NCBI RefSeq assembly: GCF_003325375.1
Contig: NZ_CP030864.1
Coordinates: 434,001 to 498,000, forward strand
Direction of reading: 5' to 3'
DNA from: Streptomyces globosus
GTDB taxonomy: Bacteria > Actinomycetota > Actinomycetes > Streptomycetales > Streptomycetaceae
Length of the DNA: 64,000 nt
Each line of letters starts with the position of its first letter. The stretch's first letter is position 1. Positions 7,963-16,137 of this stretch are shown piece after piece. Below the pieces are notes generated by a model. It was not told the DNA's origin. It did no database searches and saw nothing but the letters and a program-made list of their open reading frames with translations. The position numbers and the translations under genes are program-made.

Positions 7963-8926
7963 GGGACACTCCGGGGTCGGTCGGGGCCACGGCGGCGAGG
8001 AAGTCGAACAGGAGGGAGTTGAAGGCCTCGGGGCGTTCCAGGAACCCGAGGTGGCCCGCGTCCGGCAGCTGCGCGTAGCGCGCGCCGGGGATCGCGGCGG
8101 CGACCTCCCGGCCCAGAGGAGCGGGCGCCAGCACGTCGTCGGCGAAGCCCACGACCAGGACGGGCACGGGAATCCGGCCGTAGGCGGCCAGCCGGTCGGT
8201 GACCGGCAGGGCCGGACCGCGGGCGGCTGCCGACACGCCCGACAGTGCCGCGACTTCGAACAAGTCGAGCCATTCCGCCGCGGCCCCCTCGTCGGCCAGA
8301 GTCCTGGGGGAGAGGTTCTGCACCAGGCGCACGAAGGCCTCGTACTCCGCGGGCAGCCGCGTTCCCGCCGCGGCGGTCGCGGCCTCGGCGCGCGCCAGCG
8401 CCTCGCCCACCGCGTCGGGCCGGCCGCGGGTCGCCGCGAGCAGGGCCCCGCTCGCCAGGTGCGGATCGGTCAGCAGCAGCTCCTGGACGGCGAACGCGCC
8501 GAGGGAGTGGCCCACCAGGGGGCAGGGCGGCAGGCCGAGCGCCGTCAGCAGCTCCCGCAGCCGGTCGGCCGGGTCCGCCGGACCTCCGGCCGCCGGCCCG
8601 TGGTCGAAGGTGACCACCCGGCGGCCCGCCGAGGTCAGCGCGGGCACCTGGTGGTGCTCCCAGATCCCCCCGGAACCGCCCGCTCCCGCGACCAGCACCA
8701 CCGGGGGCGCCGCCTCCGAGGGAACGCCGCACACCGTCCCGGGCGGCGTGAGCGGCGGCTGGTGGAGGGTGTACGCCGTCCCGGCCGGCGTGCGCCCCGT
8801 CCTGCGCCCGGGGAGCCCGGGATGCCCGCGCCCGGGGGGCCCGGGATGCCCGCGCCCGGGGGGCCCGGGGAGGTCCTGCCGCTCCTGCCGCCCGTGGTCG
8901 GGTCGGCGCTCCGGTGCGGCCCTCAC
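7952..8926 (-). CDS. alpha/beta hydrolase
   Basis: 324 residues. VVLVAGAGGSGGIWEHHQVP is the HG-like oxyanion strand, PLVGHSLGAFAVQELLL contains the nucleophile elbow (G-H-S-L-G), VVGFADDVLAPAPLG supplies the Asp and LPDAGHLGFLERPEAFN the His. It is a complete catalytic triad of a serine hydrolase. The N-terminal 70 residues are a Pro/Gly-rich repeat (PGPPGRGH twice) encoded by tandem 24-bp DNA repeats. GTG start 8926 overlaps the TGA of the kinase gene by 4 bp, and GGAGG lies upstream, so translation is probably coupled. It could remove an acyl or peptidyl group from a cluster intermediate; the substrate is not visible. Confidence 0.85.
   Translation of the reverse strand: MRAAPERRPDHGRQERQDLPGPPGRGHPGPPGRGHPGLPGRRTGRTPAGTAYTLHQPPLTPPGTVCGVPSEAAPPVVLVAGAGGSGGIWEHHQVPALTSAGRRVVTFDHGPAAGGPADPADRLRELLTALGLPPCPLVGHSLGAFAVQELLLTDPHLASGALLAATRGRPDAVGEALARAEAATAAAGTRLPAEYEAFVRLVQNLSPRTLADEGAAAEWLDLFEVAALSGVSAAARGPALPVTDRLAAYGRIPVPVLVVGFADDVLAPAPLGREVAAAIPGARYAQLPDAGHLGFLERPEAFNSLLFDFLAAVAPTDPGVSRVP
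8803..8872. repeat. tandem 24-bp G/C repeats inside hydrolase gene
   Basis: Nearly three copies of a 24-bp unit beginning gcgcccggggggcccggg lie in the 5' part of the hydrolase gene. They encode the P-G-x-P-G-R-G-H repeat on the minus strand. The first copy has one change. The unit is short and in frame, so copy-number change would keep the protein open. Confidence 0.8.
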
Positions 8927-9936
8927 CGCACCATCCTCCGCAGCGCCGTCTCGGTCCACGCCGGGCGGCCGGTGTCCAGGCCGCGCAGCGCCACGTGGAC
9001 CCACAGGAAGGAGGCCCGCGCGAGGATGTGCTCCCGCAGGCCGGCGCGCACCTCGCCGCCTGCCGACCGGTAGGCCGCCAGGAGGCGGTCGAGGACGGCG
9101 GTGCCCCCGGCGTACAGCATGTCCACGAAGTCCGCCGCGGGGTCGCCGACATCGGCGTTGGCCCAGTCCAGCAGGCCGGAGAGGGCCGGCGGGCCGGAAG
9201 GCGGGCGCACCACCAGGGTGTGGCCGGGGTGGACGTCGCCGTGGACGAGCGTCAGCCGGTCCGGCCACAGCCGCCCGTCGTCCAGCCAGGCCTGCCAGCG
9301 GCGCAGCCCGGCGGCGGGCAGGGGCAGTTCGGCGCGGGCTCGGGCGAGCCGGTCCGCGATGCGCGCGCGTACGGAGCCGGGATCCGCCTGGGCGCGGGCC
9401 GCCAGGACGGGGGAGCCCTCCGGCGGGGTGGTGTGCACGGCGACCAGGGCCCGGGCCAGGGGCTCCAGGTAGTGGGCGGGGTGGGCCAGCGGGTCTACGG
9501 ACCAGCCGTAGACCAGGGTCTCGGGGTCCTCCGTGCCCGCCGGAGCCCCGGGCAGGCGCGGGTAGGCAACCAGGTCCGGGGTGTGCAGGCGCCAGTAGGG
9601 CACGGGCACGGGGATCCGGTCGCGAACGGCGGCCAGCACGGCCCCCTCGAAGGCCAGCCGGGCCGAGGCCTCGGCCCGGCGCGGCCGGCGCAGGATCCAC
9701 CAGGTGCCGTCCGTCCCCCGGACGTGCACGACCCGGAAGTCCCAGCCGGACTCGTCGGCGCGGGCGGTCGCCGGGTCCAGGACCACGCCCAGCCGTCGCG
9801 AGGCGTACGCGGCAAGGCCCGCCAGGTCTGCCGCGTCTGCGAGTTCGGCCCCGGCTGCCCCGGCTGCCCCGGCCGCGCCCGCTGCCCCGGCCGCGCCCCG
9901 CCCGCCCGCCGTGGTCCGCCCCGCCGGCGCGCTCAT
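8923..9936 (-). CDS. macrolide/aminoglycoside phosphotransferase-like kinase
   Basis: 337 residues of the APH/choline-kinase fold, closest in pattern to macrolide 2'-phosphotransferases (Mph). SGWDFRVVHVRGTDGTWWIL and RRPRRAEAS form the N-lobe, LTLVHGDVHPGHTLV is the catalytic loop (H-G-D), and GLLDWANADVGDPAADFVDM gives the metal-binding Asp. A low-complexity GAAGAAGAAG run lies before the domain. ATG at 9936 overlaps the adenylation-gene stop (ATGA). In a streptothricin-type cluster it could phosphorylate the antibiotic or an intermediate as self-protection; this is inference, since known members act on macrolides or aminoglycosides. Confidence 0.8.
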   Translation of the reverse strand: MSAPAGRTTAGGRGAAGAAGAAGAAGAAGAELADAADLAGLAAYASRRLGVVLDPATARADESGWDFRVVHVRGTDGTWWILRRPRRAEASARLAFEGAVLAAVRDRIPVPVPYWRLHTPDLVAYPRLPGAPAGTEDPETLVYGWSVDPLAHPAHYLEPLARALVAVHTTPPEGSPVLAARAQADPGSVRARIADRLARARAELPLPAAGLRRWQAWLDDGRLWPDRLTLVHGDVHPGHTLVVRPPSGPPALSGLLDWANADVGDPAADFVDMLYAGGTAVLDRLLAAYRSAGGEVRAGLREHILARASFLWVHVALRGLDTGRPAWTETALRRMVR

Positions 9937-11456
9937 CGGCCCGCCCCCGCCGCAGCCAGGTACCGGTCCCGTGTCGCGGTCCGGTCGACCTTGCCGGTGT
10001 GGGTGCGCTCCAGCTCCGCCACCGGTACGAGCAGGCTGGGCACCAGGTGCGGAGCCGTCGACTCCGCCAGCCTGGCGCGGACGCCGGCCGCCACCTCGGC
10101 GGGGTCGTGGCCGTCCAGCGGGACGAAGAAGGCCGCCAGGGTGCTGTGCTCCCCGCGGTCCACCCGCACGGCGGCGGCTTCCCGCACGCCCGCGCAACTG
10201 CCGACGAGGCCCTCCACCTCGACGAGGTCCACCCGGTGGCCGCGGATCTTGACCTGGTGGTCGGAGCGGCCGCGGAAGACCAGCGCCCCCGAGGGCGTCA
10301 CCGTGACCAGGTCCCCGGTCCGGTACCAGCGGATGCCGTCCTCCTCGCGGAACCGGGCCGCCGTGGCCTCCACGGCGGCGTGGTAGCCGAGGGCCAGGCC
10401 GGGCCCGGACACGTGCAGCTCGCCGCTGTCGTCGACGTGCTGCCCGACGTGCGGCAGGGGCAGCCCGATGGGCAGGTCGCCGCCGGTGCCGGGCAGTTCG
10501 GGCGCGCCCGGTCCGGCGAGCTGCACGGCGTGGGTCACCAGGGCGGTCTCGGTGGATCCGTAGGTGTTGAGCAGCCGCACCCCGCCGGCGCCGAGCCGGT
10601 GCCAGCGCTCCAGCATGTCGGCGCGCACCGCCTCGCCGCCGATGACCACCGTGCGCAGGGACGGCGGCAGGGCTGCGCCCTGGTGCAGCAGGTCGCCTGT
10701 CAGGGCGTGCCAGAAGCCGGTCGGCAGCACCGCGACCGTGACCTCCTGCTCCTCGGCGACCTGGGCGAAGCCCTCGCGGGCCGCGTCGTCGACGACCAGG
10801 GTGGCGCCCCCGGTCAGGGTCGGCAGGATCTCCTCCAGGCTGGTGTCGCCGCCCGCACCGTGGAAGTGCAGCACGGTGGCGTCCGGTCCGATGCCGTACA
10901 GGGTGCGCAGCGGCGGCACCACGGCGGCCAGTGCCCGGTACGGGACCACGACCCCCTTGGGCTCGCCGGTGGAGCCCGAGGTGAACAGGACGTACGCCGG
11001 ATCCCCGGGCCGGACACCGCTGTCGGGGAGGACGGCGGCGCCGGCGGGCGCCGCTGCGGCCGGCGACCAGCGCGGGCGGACCACCCGGGCGAGCGGCGGC
11101 TGCCAGCCGGTGCCTGCGGTCGCCACGGCCTCCTCGACACCGAGCCGGGCCAGGACCGACTCCAGCCGGGCCGCGGGGTGCGCGGCCTCCAGCGGCACAT
11201 ACGCGCGGCCCGCCGCGAGGACGCCCAGGAGGGCGGCCACGTCACGGACCGAGTGGTGGACGACCACGCCGACCGGCGGCTGGGGCGCGTCCGTGCGCGG
11301 CGCGACGGAGGAGGCCACCTCCAGCACCCAGGCGGCGAGCGTGCCGTAGCCGACGACGAGCCCGTTGTCGACGACGGCCGGCCGCGCCGGATCGGTACGC
11401 GCCGTCTCGAAGAACGGCTCCAGGAAATGGATTCCGAAAATACCCGGGGGGTGCAT
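9933..11456 (-). CDS. stand-alone adenylation enzyme, paralogue of 29391-30893
   Basis: 507 residues, a full A domain with no carrier domain. A3 is YVLFTSGSTGEPKGVVVPY, A5 is LLNTYGSTETALVTH, A7 WYRTGDLV, A8 DHQVKIRGHRVDLVEVE, and A10 THTGKVDRTATRDRYL with its catalytic Lys. It shares long identical stretches with the second stand-alone enzyme (GGDTSLEEILP versus DGDTSLEEILP; VVIGGEAVRADMLERW; TYGSTETALVTH). Known streptothricin clusters contain such a pair (ORF5 and ORF19 of S. rochei), which activate beta-lysine; one forms amide bonds without a condensation domain. Start ATG 11456; the divergent hydrolase starts only about 20 bp away. Confidence 0.9.
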   Translation of the reverse strand: MHPPGIFGIHFLEPFFETARTDPARPAVVDNGLVVGYGTLAAWVLEVASSVAPRTDAPQPPVGVVVHHSVRDVAALLGVLAAGRAYVPLEAAHPAARLESVLARLGVEEAVATAGTGWQPPLARVVRPRWSPAAAAPAGAAVLPDSGVRPGDPAYVLFTSGSTGEPKGVVVPYRALAAVVPPLRTLYGIGPDATVLHFHGAGGDTSLEEILPTLTGGATLVVDDAAREGFAQVAEEQEVTVAVLPTGFWHALTGDLLHQGAALPPSLRTVVIGGEAVRADMLERWHRLGAGGVRLLNTYGSTETALVTHAVQLAGPGAPELPGTGGDLPIGLPLPHVGQHVDDSGELHVSGPGLALGYHAAVEATAARFREEDGIRWYRTGDLVTVTPSGALVFRGRSDHQVKIRGHRVDLVEVEGLVGSCAGVREAAAVRVDRGEHSTLAAFFVPLDGHDPAEVAAGVRARLAESTAPHLVPSLLVPVAELERTHTGKVDRTATRDRYLAAAGAGR

Positions 11457-11475
11457 TGTGAATGTCCTCGTCCTG

Positions 11476-13107
11476 ATGGAATATGGGCGCGTGCGAATTG
11501 TTGTGGAACACGATCTGGAAATACCCCTGCGCGACGGCACCTTATTGAGGGCCGACCTGTACCGTCCCGACACCGCCGACCCGGTGCCGGTGCTGGTGCG
11601 CCGGACGCCATACGGGAAATCGGGCAGCCCGGGCGGCGCCTCCGTCGACGGACTGCGCCTGGTCCGCGCCGGCTACGCCCTGCTGGTGCAGGACGTCCGC
11701 GGCCGGTTCGGCTCCGGCGGCGCCTTCGAGCCGTACTGGAACGAGGCGGCGGACGGGGCCGACACCGTCGCATGGGCGGTGCGGCAGCCGTGGTGCGACG
11801 GCACCGCGGGCATGTTCGGCCGCTCCTACGAGGGGATGGCCGCCCTCCTTGCCGCGGCCGAACGCCCGCCGGGCCTCCGCGCGATCGCCCCCCACGTGGC
11901 CGGATCGGGCTTCGACGAGGGCTGGACCCGCCAGGGCGGGGCCTTCCAGCTGGGCTTCGTCCTGTACTGGGTGCTCTACGACCTGCTGTTGGAGGGGGCC
12001 GGGCTGGAGGGGGCCGAGTGGCAGGAGGTGGCCCGGGCGATCGACCGGATCGACGACCTCTACCGGGACCCGGACGCCGCGTGGGACCTGCTGGACCGGC
12101 TGGCCCCGTACTACCGGCAGTGGCGCGAGCACCCGGGCGGCCACCCGTACTGGCGGCGCGCCGCCCCGCGCGAGTCGTACGCGGCGATCGACGTCCCGGT
12201 GCTCCACCTCACCGGCTGGTACGACATATTCGTCACCGGCACCCTGGAGAATTACCGGGGAATTCGGGAATGCGGAAAGGCCTCGCAGCTGGTGGTCGGC
12301 CCGTGGTCCCACTGCGTCACCGACGGGATATTCCCGCAGCGCCGTTACGGGCTGGCCGCCGACGAACGCAGCATCGATGTCACGGGTCTGCACCTGGAGC
12401 ATTTCGACCGGCATCTGCGCGGCCGGGCCGGCGCGGCGGTGCCGGAGCCGGTGCGGCTGTTCCTCACCGGCGCCGACGCGTGGCACACGTTCCCCGACTG
12501 GCCCGTCCCCGGCAGCCGGGACCTCGTCCTGCACCTGGACGGCCGCCGCCTCACGGCCGGCGCTCCCCCGGCCGCCGGCGCCGACCTGCTCCGCCACGAC
12601 CCCGCCGACCCGGTGCCCACCACGGGCGGCGCCACCGCCCAGCCCGGCCAGTACACCGGAGGCGACTGCGGTCCGCTGGACCAGCGCGAGGTCGAACGCC
12701 GCGCCGACGTCCTGTGCTTCACCGGCGAGGAGCTCGCCGAGCCGCTGACCGTCGTCGGCGACACCGTCCTGACGGTGTACGTCACCCCGGACGCGGCGGG
12801 CGCCGACGTGGCCGGCAAGCTCGTCGACGTCTACCCCGACGGCCGGGCCGAGCTGCTGTGCGACGGCGTGCGCCGCCTGGAGCCGGGGGCGGATACCGCG
12901 TCCGCCCCCGGCGAACCGGTCGAGGTCACCGTCGCGCTGGGCGCAGTCGGCCACGTGTTCCGCGCGGGCCACCGGATCCGCCTGGAGGTCGCGGCGAGCA
13001 ACACGCCGCGCTTCGACGTCCACCCGCGGGTCCCCGCCCGCCACACCGTCCACCACGGCGGCGACCACCCCTCACGCCTGCTGCTGCCGCGCCTGTCCGG
13101 CGGCTGA
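11476..13107 (+). CDS. CocE/NonD-type serine hydrolase (X-Pro dipeptidyl-peptidase-like)
   Basis: 543 residues. The N-terminal alpha/beta domain starts LEIPLRDGTLLRADLYRP, then VLVRRTPYGKSG, LLVQDVRGRFGSGGAF and MFGRSYEGMAALLAAA, where the nucleophile Ser is in G-R-S-Y-E. LHLTGWYDIFVTGTLENY supplies the Asp and GPWSHCVTDG the His. The C-terminal jelly-roll-like domain runs from about 380. Relatives cleave cocaine esters, glutaryl groups or N-terminal X-Pro dipeptides. Start is uncertain: ATG 11476 or GTG 11491, neither with a good ribosome site. Codon 23 is TTA. Its 3' end overlaps the convergent glycosyltransferase by 36 bp. It may trim or release a peptide-like side chain; inference only. 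Confidence 0.85.
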   Translation: MEYGRVRIVVEHDLEIPLRDGTLLRADLYRPDTADPVPVLVRRTPYGKSGSPGGASVDGLRLVRAGYALLVQDVRGRFGSGGAFEPYWNEAADGADTVAWAVRQPWCDGTAGMFGRSYEGMAALLAAAERPPGLRAIAPHVAGSGFDEGWTRQGGAFQLGFVLYWVLYDLLLEGAGLEGAEWQEVARAIDRIDDLYRDPDAAWDLLDRLAPYYRQWREHPGGHPYWRRAAPRESYAAIDVPVLHLTGWYDIFVTGTLENYRGIRECGKASQLVVGPWSHCVTDGIFPQRRYGLAADERSIDVTGLHLEHFDRHLRGRAGAAVPEPVRLFLTGADAWHTFPDWPVPGSRDLVLHLDGRRLTAGAPPAAGADLLRHDPADPVPTTGGATAQPGQYTGGDCGPLDQREVERRADVLCFTGEELAEPLTVVGDTVLTVYVTPDAAGADVAGKLVDVYPDGRAELLCDGVRRLEPGADTASAPGEPVEVTVALGAVGHVFRAGHRIRLEVAASNTPRFDVHPRVPARHTVHHGGDHPSRLLLPRLSGG

Positions 13108-14151
13108 CGGGCCGGCCGGGCCGGCGGCGTCCGCGTGGAAGACCGACAGGTCGGCCACCTTCTCGATCCGCCGGCCCGCCTCCCAGTGCGCCCGCCGCAG
13201 CCGGCGCAGCTGGGGGCCGGTCAGCCTGGTGCTGTGCTGGGGGATCGACCGGACCATCCGCGCCCGCTTGGCGGAGGCGGGGTAGCGGTCGCGCACCCGG
13301 TAGGGGTCGTTGAGCAGGTGGTGCGCGGTGCCCACGTGGAAGGCCGCCTTCAGCAGCGCGTAGTACGCCGCCGCGCCCGCGCCCTTGTCGCGCGCGCAGT
13401 GCACGAGCGTCCTCGACGCCTCGAACAGCCGCCACACCACCGGCACCGCCGGAGTGGTGAACACGCCGGTCTCCTGCGCGATGCCCTCGCCGACGCCGTA
13501 GCGGAAGTAGCTGCGCATGTTGGCGAAGCCGTGCTGGGCGTCGTGGAAGATCCGCGCCTCCGGCAGGTACACCACGGGGATGCCCGCCAGCTGGAGCCGG
13601 AAGTCGAACTCCCGGTCCTCGCACCAGTGGATCAGCTCGTCGAAGTGGTAGCCGCCGATGTGCTCGACGATCGCGCGGTTGTAGATCAGCGGCGGGGACA
13701 GGGCACTGACGTAGTCGCCCTCGTCGAACTCCCGCACCCGCGCGGTCAGCCGGCTGAGCAGCCCCTCCGACTCGCCGTACACCACCTGGCCCTTGACCAC
13801 GGGCGCGGTGAGCACCGCGCGGACCATGGCACGGACCACGCCGGGGGCGAAGGTGCAGTCGGAGTCCATCAGCAGCAGGTACTGGCGGTCCGTGGCGGCG
13901 GCCCCCGCGTTGTAGGCGGCGCCCAGGTTGCCGACGTCCTCGATCTCGGTGACGGTCAGCGGGCGGGGGTGCTCGGCGATCAGCTTCAGGACCGCGTCGC
14001 TGGGCCCGTTGAGCGCCAGGACGATCTCGACGTCCTCGTCGATCGAGGCGATGCAGTCGGCGATGCGCAGGTCGTCGCGCAGGGCGATGACCACGCTGGT
14101 CCGGGCGATGCCCTTGTCGACCGCCGCCTCGTCCACCGGGTCGGTGGCCAT
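13072..14151 (-). CDS. GT2-family glycosyltransferase
   Basis: 359 residues. The GT-A core is seen in TSVVIALRDDLRIADCI, DVGNLGAAYNAGAAATDRQY and LLLMDSDCTFAPG (the D-x-D-like metal site), followed by VVKGQVVYGESEG and WCEDREFDFRLQLAGIPVVY (the ED acceptor-side motif). In streptothricin pathways a glycosyltransferase joins N-acetylgulosamine to the guanidine of streptolidine; this is the only glycosyltransferase in the cluster and the natural candidate. ATG 14151 has AGGGAG upstream. It is the last gene of the nine-gene leftward operon and is 56 bp after the ATP-grasp gene. Confidence 0.85.
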   Translation of the reverse strand: MATDPVDEAAVDKGIARTSVVIALRDDLRIADCIASIDEDVEIVLALNGPSDAVLKLIAEHPRPLTVTEIEDVGNLGAAYNAGAAATDRQYLLLMDSDCTFAPGVVRAMVRAVLTAPVVKGQVVYGESEGLLSRLTARVREFDEGDYVSALSPPLIYNRAIVEHIGGYHFDELIHWCEDREFDFRLQLAGIPVVYLPEARIFHDAQHGFANMRSYFRYGVGEGIAQETGVFTTPAVPVVWRLFEASRTLVHCARDKGAGAAAYYALLKAAFHVGTAHHLLNDPYRVRDRYPASAKRARMVRSIPQHSTRLTGPQLRRLRRAHWEAGRRIEKVADLSVFHADAAGPAGPSAAGQARQQQA

Positions 14152-14207
14152 GTCGTTCTCCCTCGGCAGGCTCGTGTGCGTACGGTGGGCCCGGGCCCCG
14201 GGCCCGG

Positions 14208-15440
14208 TCACGGCGTCCCCGCCTTGAAGCGCAGCGGCAGGGCGCGCAGGGTGCGTTCGGCGACCGCCTCGGCCTCCTCCGGCCGTTCGGCGTGGGCGAT
14301 CACCCCGGCCAGGACGTCGGCTCCCCCGCGGTAGGGCGGCACCACGGTGCCCGGCGACAGGTCAAGGCCCCAGAACACGTCGTACACGCCGGTCCGGCGG
14401 GCGACGTCCCGCGGGTCGCCGACCCACTCGACCACCCCGCCGTCCGCCGGCAGGAACCGCTGCACCACGGCGCGGCTGTGCCGGGGCCGGAGTTCCGCCA
14501 GGTCCAGCGGCCGGCCCAGCGCGAGGCGGACCACGTTGGGCAGCGGGTCCACGCCGGTCGCCAGCCGCATCACCTCGGTGGCGATACGGGCGCCCGTCAG
14601 CCGGCAGGTGATCTCCAGGAGGACCACCCGGCCGTCGTGCGTGCGCAGGATGTCGGTGTTGACCACCGCCGGGTCCAGGCGCAGGGCCGCGGCCCCGCGC
14701 CGTACGGTGTCGACGACCTCCGCGATCTGCTCGGCGGTCAGCCGGCTGGGCAGGGTGTCCCCGCCCTCGAAGAAGTGCGGGGCGAACTCCTCCTTGCGCC
14801 CGTACTCCCGGTCGGCGAACCCGAACGGGTGCAGCTCGCCGTCGACCATGAAGGCCGCCAGCGTGTGCTCGGTGCCCTCCAGGAACTCCTCGACCACGAT
14901 CCGCCCGCCGGGACTCAGCCGCAGCGCCTCCTCCGCGAGCGGGCGGACCTGATCGGCCGTCTCCGCCTTCAGCACACCCAGCGAGCCGGTCTGGTCGCTG
15001 GGCTTGATGACCGCGGGCAGCCCGATGTCCGCCACGGCCCGCACCGCCTCGCCGACGCTCTCGGCGGTGGCGAACCGCGGCAGGTCGAGCCCGGCGGCGC
15101 GCAGGATCCGCAGCCGCCGGTCCTTCAGCGTGCAGTCCAGGGCCGTCTCCAGCGGCAGCCCCGGGCAGCCGAAGCGCCGTGCGAGGGTGCTGATCACCGG
15201 CGGGTTGTCCGCGCCCAGGGAGAACACCCCGTCGATCCGGTCGATGCCGGCCGCCGACAGCTGCGCGAGCACCGCCACGGCGTCGTTCGGATCGACGGCG
15301 AGCAGCACGTCCGCGGCGGCGCGGGCCCGGTCCGTCGGACGGTCGGTGGCCACCACCAGCTCCCACCGGGGCGAGCGCAGCTCCGTCAGGGAGCGGTCCA
15401 TCCCGGAGCCCAGCCCGCAGACCAGGAGGCGGTCAGTCAC
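14208..15440 (-). CDS. ATP-grasp ligase
   Basis: 410 residues. A Rossmann-like N-terminus (DRLLVCGLGSGMDRSL) leads to an ATP-grasp domain: LPAVIKPSDQTGSLGV carries the ATP-binding Lys, RIVVEEFLEGTEHTLAAFMV the hinge, and VNTDILRTHDGRVVLLEITC with CRLTGARI holds the metal-binding Glu and Asn/Arg region. Such enzymes join a carboxylate to an amine through an acyl-phosphate. In this cluster it could form an amide (lactam or aminoacyl) on the core. GTG 15440 overlaps the deacetylase gene end by 8 bp with a GGGAGGGGGG site. I do not recall such an enzyme as an essential streptothricin step, so it may mark a variant. Confidence 0.85.
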   Translation of the reverse strand: MTDRLLVCGLGSGMDRSLTELRSPRWELVVATDRPTDRARAAADVLLAVDPNDAVAVLAQLSAAGIDRIDGVFSLGADNPPVISTLARRFGCPGLPLETALDCTLKDRRLRILRAAGLDLPRFATAESVGEAVRAVADIGLPAVIKPSDQTGSLGVLKAETADQVRPLAEEALRLSPGGRIVVEEFLEGTEHTLAAFMVDGELHPFGFADREYGRKEEFAPHFFEGGDTLPSRLTAEQIAEVVDTVRRGAAALRLDPAVVNTDILRTHDGRVVLLEITCRLTGARIATEVMRLATGVDPLPNVVRLALGRPLDLAELRPRHSRAVVQRFLPADGGVVEWVGDPRDVARRTGVYDVFWGLDLSPGTVVPPYRGGADVLAGVIAHAERPEEAEAVAERTLRALPLRFKAGTP

Positions 15441-16137
15441 GGCCGCCCCCCTCCCGGCCGGCGGCGGGCACGGCACCCAGGGAGATCACCTGGAACACCT
15501 CCGCGTGCCCAGAGCCGGACGACACCGCCCCGCGGTAGCGGGCCAGGCCGCGGATGCCCTCGTCCCACGCGGCGTGCCGCAGCTGGGAGGCGTAGGCGCG
15601 CATCGCCTCGACCTTCGTCTCGATCTGCCCGTCGATGTCCTCCGCGTACTGGAAGCGGGCCATCGGCGCCCACACCTCGTAGCCGAGCACCAGGCGGGGC
15701 GCCGGCATGGGGCGGCCGCCCGTCTCCTGGAAGAACTCCGACTGCGCCATCCACAGCGCCTCCACGGTCAGCCGGTGGACCATGCGGTGCTCGACGTCGT
15801 CGTCGTTGTCGTGCGGCAGGTACACCACCTGCGGCCGCACCTCCCGCAGGATCCGGACGAGGTCCAGGTGGACCCGGCGGGAGAGGGCGAAGTCCCGGGA
15901 GGGCTCCTCCAGGCGGATGCAGCGGTGCACGCCCAGGGCCTTGGCGGCGGCCTCCGTCTCGGCGGCGAACTCGGCGTCGGATACCGCGTCGTCCAGGGCG
16001 CTGCGCTCGCGGCCGATGACGATGACCACCGTCACCCGGGCGCCGTCGCGGACGTGCTTGGCGATGGACCCGCCGCAGCCGATGACGTCGTCGTCGGGGT
16101 GCGGCGCGACCACCAGGACGTCGCTCACCCCGGTCAT
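15433..16137 (-). CDS. LmbE/PIG-L family N-acetylglucosamine-type deacetylase
   Basis: 234 residues. VLVVAPHPDDDVIGCGGSIA is the family signature; the P-H-P-D-D segment provides His and Asp for zinc. The remaining zinc His is in DNDDDVEHRMVHRLTVEAL. The family removes N-acetyl groups from sugars in the cytoplasm. In published streptothricin biosynthesis an enzyme of this type (StnI) deacetylates the N-acetyl-gulosamine unit after glycosylation. ATG 16137 overlaps the upstream stop (ATGA), with a second possible start (GTG) three codons later. It lies between the sugar oxidoreductase fusion and the ATP-grasp gene in one operon. Confidence 0.88.
   Translation of the reverse strand: MTGVSDVLVVAPHPDDDVIGCGGSIAKHVRDGARVTVVIVIGRERSALDDAVSDAEFAAETEAAAKALGVHRCIRLEEPSRDFALSRRVHLDLVRILREVRPQVVYLPHDNDDDVEHRMVHRLTVEALWMAQSEFFQETGGRPMPAPRLVLGYEVWAPMARFQYAEDIDGQIETKVEAMRAYASQLRHAAWDEGIRGLARYRGAVSSGSGHAEVFQVISLGAVPAAGREGGGRD

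Noticed and set aside
8199..13313. A 1704-codon open frame on the plus strand
   Set aside because: It is a shadow of the minus-strand operon and of the hydrolase: Arg/Pro/Gly-rich translation with no domains, while the opposite strand has clear enzymes.
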